From NCBI RefSeq assembly GCF_023218175.1, contig NZ_JALPTH010000008.1:124001-188000 (forward strand): DNA of 64,000 bases, read 5' to 3'. A program made the position numbers and the translations under genes. Within the stretch, counting starts at the first letter, position 1; each line of letters opens with the position of its first letter. This stretch comes from Streptomyces lichenis. Lineage in GTDB: Bacteria > Actinomycetota > Actinomycetes > Streptomycetales > Streptomycetaceae. This document shows positions 59,853 to 64,000 of this stretch, in pieces. The notes below the pieces were generated by a model, which did not search any database, had not been told where the DNA came from, and was given only the letters and a program-made list of their open reading frames with translations.

Positions 59853-60527
59853 GTGGACGACGTTCTGCGGCGCGCCCCGCTCTTCGCGGCGCTCGATGAC
59901 GAGCAGGCCGCGGAGCTCCGCGCCTCGATGAGTGAGGCAACGCTCGCCCGTGGCGACGCCCTCTTCCACGAGGGCGACCCGGGCGACCGGCTGTACGTGG
60001 TGACCGACGGCAAGGTGAAGCTGCACCGCACCTCGCCCGACGGCCGGGAGAACATGCTGGCCGTCCTCGGCCCCGGCGAGCTGATCGGCGAGCTGTCCTT
60101 GTTCGACCCGGGCCCGCGTACCGCCACCGCCACCGCGCTGACCGAGGTCAAGCTGCTGGGCCTCGGCCACAACGACCTCCAGCCCTGGCTGAACGCCCGC
60201 CCGGAGGTCGCCAGCGCCCTGCTGCGCGCCGTCGCCCGGCGGCTGCGCAAGACCAACGACCAGATGTCCGACCTGGTCTTCTCCGATGTGCCGGGCCGGG
60301 TCGCCCGTGCGCTGCTCGACCTCTCGCGCCGCTTCGGTGTGCAGTCGGAGGAGGGCATCCACGTGGTGCACGACCTCACCCAGGAGGAGCTGGCCCAGCT
60401 GGTCGGCGCCTCCCGTGAGACGGTCAACAAGGCCCTCGCCGACTTCGCCGGCCGCGGCTGGCTGCGGCTGGAGGCGCGCGCGGTGATCCTGCTGGACGTC
60501 GAGCGGCTCGCCAAGCGCTCCCGCTGA
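59853..60527 (+). CDS. crp: CRP-family transcription regulator
   Basis: cAMP-binding global regulator that controls germination, growth and antibiotic production in Streptomyces (SCO3571 type). The protein has 224 residues. The cyclic-nucleotide domain (about 8-125) shows GDALFHEGDPGDRLYVV and the phosphate-binding cassette GELIGELSLFDPGPRTATATAL. The C-terminal winged helix reads LTQEELAQLVGASRETVNKALADF. GTG start with TAGGAG 7 nt upstream. Ends at a strong hairpin. Confidence 0.96.
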   Translation: MDDVLRRAPLFAALDDEQAAELRASMSEATLARGDALFHEGDPGDRLYVVTDGKVKLHRTSPDGRENMLAVLGPGELIGELSLFDPGPRTATATALTEVKLLGLGHNDLQPWLNARPEVASALLRAVARRLRKTNDQMSDLVFSDVPGRVARALLDLSRRFGVQSEEGIHVVHDLTQEELAQLVGASRETVNKALADFAGRGWLRLEARAVILLDVERLAKRSR

Positions 60528-60552
60528 CCCCCGCGCCGTACGGCTGTACGCA

Positions 60553-60586
60553 GGAGGGCCGCCCCGGAAGCCCGGGGCGGCCCTCC
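60553..60586. terminator. Bidirectional terminator between crp and the MBL gene
   Basis: 15-bp perfect inverted repeat ggagggccgccccgg (60553-60567) / ccggggcggccctcc (60572-60586). Confidence 0.88.
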
Positions 60587-60613
60587 GCCGTACCCGCCTG
60601 TCCTCGCCGGGCC

Positions 60614-61444
60614 TCAGATCAGCCCGTGCTCGCGGAGGTACTCCAGCTGGGCGCGGACCGACAGCTCGGCCGCCGGCCACAGGTTCCGGTCGACGTCCGC
60701 GTACACATGCGCCACCACCTCCGAGGCGGTCCGGTAGCCGTCCTCGACCGCCGTCTCCACCTGGGCGAGCCGGCTGGCCCGGTGCGCCAGATAGAACTCG
60801 ACCGCACCCTGAGCGTCCTCCAGCACCGGACCGTGCCCGGGCAGCACGGTGTGCACCCCGTCGTCCACGGTCAGCGAGCGCAGCCGGCGCAGCGAGTCCA
60901 GGTAGTCGCCCAGCCGCCCGTCCGGATGCGCCACCATCGTCGTACCGCGGCCCAGGATGGTGTCCCCGGTGAGCACCGCCCGGTCGGCCGTGAGGTGGAA
61001 GCTCAGCGAGTCGGCGGTGTGCCCGGGGGTGGGCACCACCCGCAGCTCCAGCCCGCCGACCCGGACCGCCTGGCCGGCCCGCAGCCCCTCGTCGCCGAGC
61101 CGCAGCGCCGGGTCCAGGGCGCGCACCTTGGTCCCGGTCAGCTCGGCGAACCGCCCGGCGCCCTCGGCGTGGTCGGCGTGGCCGTGGGTGAGCAGGGTGA
61201 GCGCGATCCGCTTGCCGAGCCGCTCCGCGGTCTCCACCACGGTCCGCAGATGGCCCTCGTCCAGCGGCCCGGGGTCGATGACGACCGCGAGCTCGGAGCC
61301 CGGCTCGGACAGCAGCCAGGTGTTGGTGCCGTCCAGCGTCATCGGGGACGGGTTGGGCGCCAGGATGTTGACGGCCCGCTCGGTGGCCGGGCCGCTCGCC
61401 ACGGCATCGCGCGGCTGCCCGGGCAGGGCGGCGGCCTCGGTCAT
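60614..61444 (-). CDS. Metallo-beta-lactamase fold hydrolase (LACTB2-like)
   Basis: The protein has 276 residues. Metal motif THGHADHAEG (H-x-H-x-D-H), then TPGHTADSL, VLTGDTILGRG and GHGPVLED. The C-terminal helical part (YLAHRASRLAQVETAVEDGY) is typical of the LACTB2/Rv3677c family, some of which are RNases. The start overlaps the stop of the NUDIX gene (ATGA). Confidence 0.9.
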   Translation of the reverse strand: MTEAAALPGQPRDAVASGPATERAVNILAPNPSPMTLDGTNTWLLSEPGSELAVVIDPGPLDEGHLRTVVETAERLGKRIALTLLTHGHADHAEGAGRFAELTGTKVRALDPALRLGDEGLRAGQAVRVGGLELRVVPTPGHTADSLSFHLTADRAVLTGDTILGRGTTMVAHPDGRLGDYLDSLRRLRSLTVDDGVHTVLPGHGPVLEDAQGAVEFYLAHRASRLAQVETAVEDGYRTASEVVAHVYADVDRNLWPAAELSVRAQLEYLREHGLI

Positions 61445-62346
61445 CCGGTCTTCCCCCCGTTCGCCGGGGCGCCGTCGGCCGCCACCAGCTTGGTGAACTC
61501 CTCGTGCCCCGGCCAGCTCAGCACCACCTGGTCCCCTTCCAGCCGGGCCCGCGCCAGTACGGGGGCGAGGTCCCGCTCACCGGCGGCGGCCAGCGCCTCG
61601 GCGGGCGCCCCGTACGGCAGCAGCGAGCGCAGGGTGGCGATGGTCGGCGGCATCATCAGCAGCTCGCCCCGGTCGTAGCCGGCGGCCGCCTCGCCGGGCC
61701 CGGTCCACACCGTGCGGTCGGCCTCCGTGGAGGAGTCGGCGGCATCGGCGTCCCGGGTCCGCTGCCCGGACGGCAGCGCGGCGACGAAGAACCAGGTGTC
61801 ATAGCGGCGGGGCTCGAACTCGGGGGTGATCCAGCGCGCCCAGGCACCGAGCAGATCGGAGCGGAGGACCAGCCCGCGCCGGTCCAGGAAGTCGGCGAAG
61901 GCCAGCTCCCGGGCGATCAGGGCGGCCCGGTCCGCCTCCCAGTCGTCCCCGGTGGTGTCCTCGACGACGGTCGCCGCGCTGGGCCCGGCGAGCAGGACGC
62001 CGGCCTCCTCGAAGGTCTCCCGGACCGCGGCGCACACGATGGCCTGCGCCTCGGCGGGCCCGGGCACCCCGAGCCGGCCGGCCCACTCGGCGGGCGCCGG
62101 ACCGGCCCAGCGCACCGGCTGCTCGTCCCGCGGGTCGACCCCGCCGCCCGGATAGGCGTACGCACCGCCGGCGAAGGCCATGCTGGTGCGGCGCCGGAGC
62201 ATATGGACCTCGGGCCGCCCGCGCCAGCCGTCACGCAGCAGCAGCACGGTCGCGGCCCGCCGGGGCTCGGCGACCGCCAGCTCACCGGCGGCCAGGGCGC
62301 GGATGCGGTCAGGCCATTCGGGCGGATACCACTGACCATTGGACAT
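61441..62346 (-). CDS. NUDIX hydrolase
   Basis: The protein has 301 residues. Nudix region: FAGGAYAYPGGGVDPRD, then an insert, then AAVRETFEEAGVLL, which has the R-E-x-x-E-E-x-G motif. The long insert between Gly box and catalytic helix and the C-terminal LLMMPPTIATLRSLL are usual for the RNase-like NUDT19 type in actinobacteria. Substrate unknown; CoA derivatives are possible. Operon with the MBL gene. Confidence 0.88.
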   Translation of the reverse strand: MSNGQWYPPEWPDRIRALAAGELAVAEPRRAATVLLLRDGWRGRPEVHMLRRRTSMAFAGGAYAYPGGGVDPRDEQPVRWAGPAPAEWAGRLGVPGPAEAQAIVCAAVRETFEEAGVLLAGPSAATVVEDTTGDDWEADRAALIARELAFADFLDRRGLVLRSDLLGAWARWITPEFEPRRYDTWFFVAALPSGQRTRDADAADSSTEADRTVWTGPGEAAAGYDRGELLMMPPTIATLRSLLPYGAPAEALAAAGERDLAPVLARARLEGDQVVLSWPGHEEFTKLVAADGAPANGGKTG

Positions 62347-62516
62347 GGCCGGAGCCTATGCGTATCGGCCCCGATGTTCGAGAGGGGATCTCGCGGACCC
62401 CTCGGCTCCTCCGCGACCGCAGCCACCGGGGTACGGGCGCCGACGCGCGTGCCGCGTGTGCCCCGTACCCCGGCCCGTACCCCTCCGCCTCCGGGCGCCC
62501 CGCCCGCCGCGGCGGA

Positions 62517-62987
62517 TCAGTCCTCGACCAGCTCGACCTGGATCTCGACCTCGACCGGCGCGTCCAGCGGCAGCACCGTGACACCCACCGCGCTGCGCGC
62601 GTGCACGCCCTTGTCACCGAGGACCTGGCCGAGCAGTTCGCTGGCCCCGTTGAGGACCGCGGGCTGACCGGTGAAGTCGGGCGCCGAGGCGACGAAGCCG
62701 ACGACCTTCACCACCCGGGCGATCCGGTCCAGGTCCCCGGCCACCGACTTCACGGCGGCCAGCGCGTTCAGCGCGGAGATCCGGGCGAGCTTGCGGGCCT
62801 CCTCCGGGGTGACCTCACCGCCCACCTTGCCGGTGACCGGAAGCTTGCCGTCCACGATGGGGAGCTGGCCGGCGGTGTACACGTACACCCCGGTCCGCAC
62901 CGCCGGCTGGTACGCGGCGAGCGGCGGCACCACGTCGGGCAGGGTCAGGCCCAGCTCGGCCAGCGCCGACTCGACCCGCCCGGTCAC
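62517..62987 (-). CDS. RidA family protein
   Basis: The protein has 156 residues. RidA proteins hydrolyse reactive enamine/imine intermediates. TGRVESALAELGLTLP is a longer N-terminus than E. coli RidA; GVYVYTAGQLP, NALAAVKSVAGDLD and LDAPVEVEIQVEL are family features. The Arg that binds substrate carboxylates in RidA (in the GDRARSA/ARSAVGV stretch) is present as HARSAVGV. GTG 62987 overlaps the stop of the DUF4177 gene (GTGA). Confidence 0.88.
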   Translation of the reverse strand: MTGRVESALAELGLTLPDVVPPLAAYQPAVRTGVYVYTAGQLPIVDGKLPVTGKVGGEVTPEEARKLARISALNALAAVKSVAGDLDRIARVVKVVGFVASAPDFTGQPAVLNGASELLGQVLGDKGVHARSAVGVTVLPLDAPVEVEIQVELVED

Positions 62988-63142
62988 GCCTTCTCCCGCT
63001 TGAGGTAGGCCACCAGCTGCTCGGGGTTGTTCGGCCCGGGCACGACCTGGACGAGCTCCCAGCCGTCCTCGCCCCAGGTGTCCAGGATCTGCTTGGTCGC
63101 GTGCACGAGAAGGGGCACGGTCGCGTATTCCCACTTGGTCAT
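62984..63142 (-). CDS. DUF4177 family small protein
   Basis: The protein has 52 residues: MTKWEYATVPLLVH, then LDTWGEDGWELVQVVPGP. The K-W-E-Y and D-G-W-E-L-V patterns are those of DUF4177 (Rv3678A in M. tuberculosis). It is encoded directly before RidA, with a 4-nt overlap. The function is unknown. It is divergent from the ArsA-like gene, 120 nt away. Confidence 0.9.
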   Translation of the reverse strand: MTKWEYATVPLLVHATKQILDTWGEDGWELVQVVPGPNNPEQLVAYLKREKA

Positions 63143-63262
63143 GGGGCCGACTGTATCGGCTGCCGCAGACGCCCCCCGCACCCCGACCCCGGGGCCGGTA
63201 TCCGCAGCGGAAACCGTCGGGCCGCTGATTGCGCCGGGACCCGACTGGTTAGGCTCGATGAC

Positions 63263-64000
63263 GTGAGCAGGCTCCAGGTCGTCAGCGGCAAGGGCGGTAC
63301 CGGTAAGACGACGGTCGCCGCCGCCCTCGCGCTCGCCCTCGCCACCGAGGGCAAGCGGACCCTCCTGGTGGAGGTCGAAGGCAGGCAGGGCATCGCCCAG
63401 CTCTTCGGGACGGAGGCGCTCCCGTACGAGGAGCGCAAGATCGCCGTCGCTCCGGGCGGCGGGGAGGTGTACGCGCTCGCCATCGACGCCGAGCGGGCGC
63501 TGCTCGACTACCTCCAGATGTTCTACAAGCTCGGCTCGGCGGGCCGGGCCCTGAAGAAGCTCGGCGCGATCGACTTCGCGACCACCGTCGCCCCCGGGGT
63601 GCGGGACGTGCTGCTGACCGGGAAGGCGTGCGAGGCGGTACGCCGCCGGGACCGGCGCACCGGGGAGCCCGCGTACCACCATGTGGTCATGGACGCCCCG
63701 CCCACCGGGCGGATCACCCGGTTCCTCAACGTCAACGACGAGGTGGCCGGGCTGGCCAGGATCGGCCCGATACACAACCAGGCGCAGGCGGTGATGCGGG
63801 TGCTGAAGTCCCCGCAGACCGCCGTCCACCTGGTGACCCTGCTGGAGGAGATGCCGGTCCAGGAGACCGCGGACGGCATCGCCGAGCTGCGCGAGGCCGA
63901 TCTGCCGGTGGGCGGGGTCCTGGTCAACATGGTCCGTCCGCACGTGCTGGACGAGGACGCGGTACGCGCGGCCGGCGGCGACCACCGCGAGGAGATCACC
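63263..64000 (+). CDS. ArsA-like ATPase, truncated by the window end
   Basis: The first 246 residues are present. GTG start, then RLQVVSGKGGTGKTTVAAAL with the Walker A KGGTGKTT, and VVMDAPPTGRITRFLNV as Walker B/switch II. This is the anion-pump ArsA/GET3 fold; the homologue Rv3679 forms a pair with Rv3680 next door, so a second such gene is expected beyond 64000. The Cys residues of arsenite-binding ArsA are not seen, so arsenic resistance is unlikely. Confidence 0.9.
   Translation, partial: MSRLQVVSGKGGTGKTTVAAALALALATEGKRTLLVEVEGRQGIAQLFGTEALPYEERKIAVAPGGGEVYALAIDAERALLDYLQMFYKLGSAGRALKKLGAIDFATTVAPGVRDVLLTGKACEAVRRRDRRTGEPAYHHVVMDAPPTGRITRFLNVNDEVAGLARIGPIHNQAQAVMRVLKSPQTAVHLVTLLEEMPVQETADGIAELREADLPVGGVLVNMVRPHVLDEDAVRAAGGDHREEIT

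Noticed and set aside
1..64000. CRISPR arrays, rRNA genes, insertion sequences
   Set aside because: No regularly spaced repeats with unique spacers, no rRNA sequence and no transposase was seen.

Overview
This is a high-GC actinobacterial chromosome segment, almost certainly Streptomyces. The evidence is a chaplin gene, a MelD-type tyrosinase pair, BldG with its partner anti-sigma protein, DUF5949 and DUF4244 family proteins, a thymidylate kinase fused to an MFS-like membrane domain, frequent GTG starts and GTGA/ATGA start-stop overlaps. Everything here comes from reading the sequence; no database search was run.

Layout. Positions 1-4.2 kb hold a secreted Pro-rich protein, a chaplin, the melD1-melD2 tyrosinase operon, a DUF5949 protein and a VKOR-like membrane protein. 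Positions 4.36-5.5 kb hold the decayed ends of a vWA protein and a helix-hairpin-helix/coiled-coil protein, probably the remains of a TerY-P-type signalling locus. Positions 5,498-16,270 are an integrated island bounded by a 41-bp direct repeat. One copy is the 3' half of an intact tRNA-Thr(CGT) gene and the other is a tRNA fragment. The island carries an XRE-like regulator, an operon of a zinc-ribbon/HNH-like protein, a ParB-like protein and a SNF2-type ATPase, an AbrB-like protein, a NaeI-type restriction endonuclease, a Vsr nuclease, a C5-cytosine methyltransferase, an HD-domain protein and a damaged NUDIX gene. It has no recognisable integrase, replication or transfer gene.

From about 18 kb to the end the window is core chromosome. 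Its gene order resembles the M. tuberculosis Rv3644c-Rv3679 block: holB, topA, helicase, Tad secretion/pilus cluster, HAD phosphatase, Fic-like protein, acs, a DUF1469 membrane protein, epoxide-hydrolase-like protein, marP, NUDIX, nth, crp, MBL hydrolase, RidA, DUF4177 and an ArsA-like ATPase. Streptomyces-type genes are interspersed: the tmk fusion, an H+-pyrophosphatase, bldG with its anti-sigma partner, a deacetylase-like lipoprotein, a SulP-carbonic anhydrase fusion and nhaA.

How the genes work together. The island looks like a defence cargo: NaeI-type cleavage, protection by the methyltransferase, mismatch repair by Vsr, and next to them an uncharacterised ParB-like/SNF2 operon. The tad genes form one minus-strand operon with overlapping starts and stops (CpaE-like, TadA, TadB, TadC, DUF4244 pilin, TadE, second TadE-like). 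The last gene has lost its stop codon at a 27-bp minisatellite. The right end (nth, crp, MBL, NUDIX, RidA, DUF4177, ArsA) is a conserved actinobacterial housekeeping neighbourhood, and crp has a probable self-binding site upstream.
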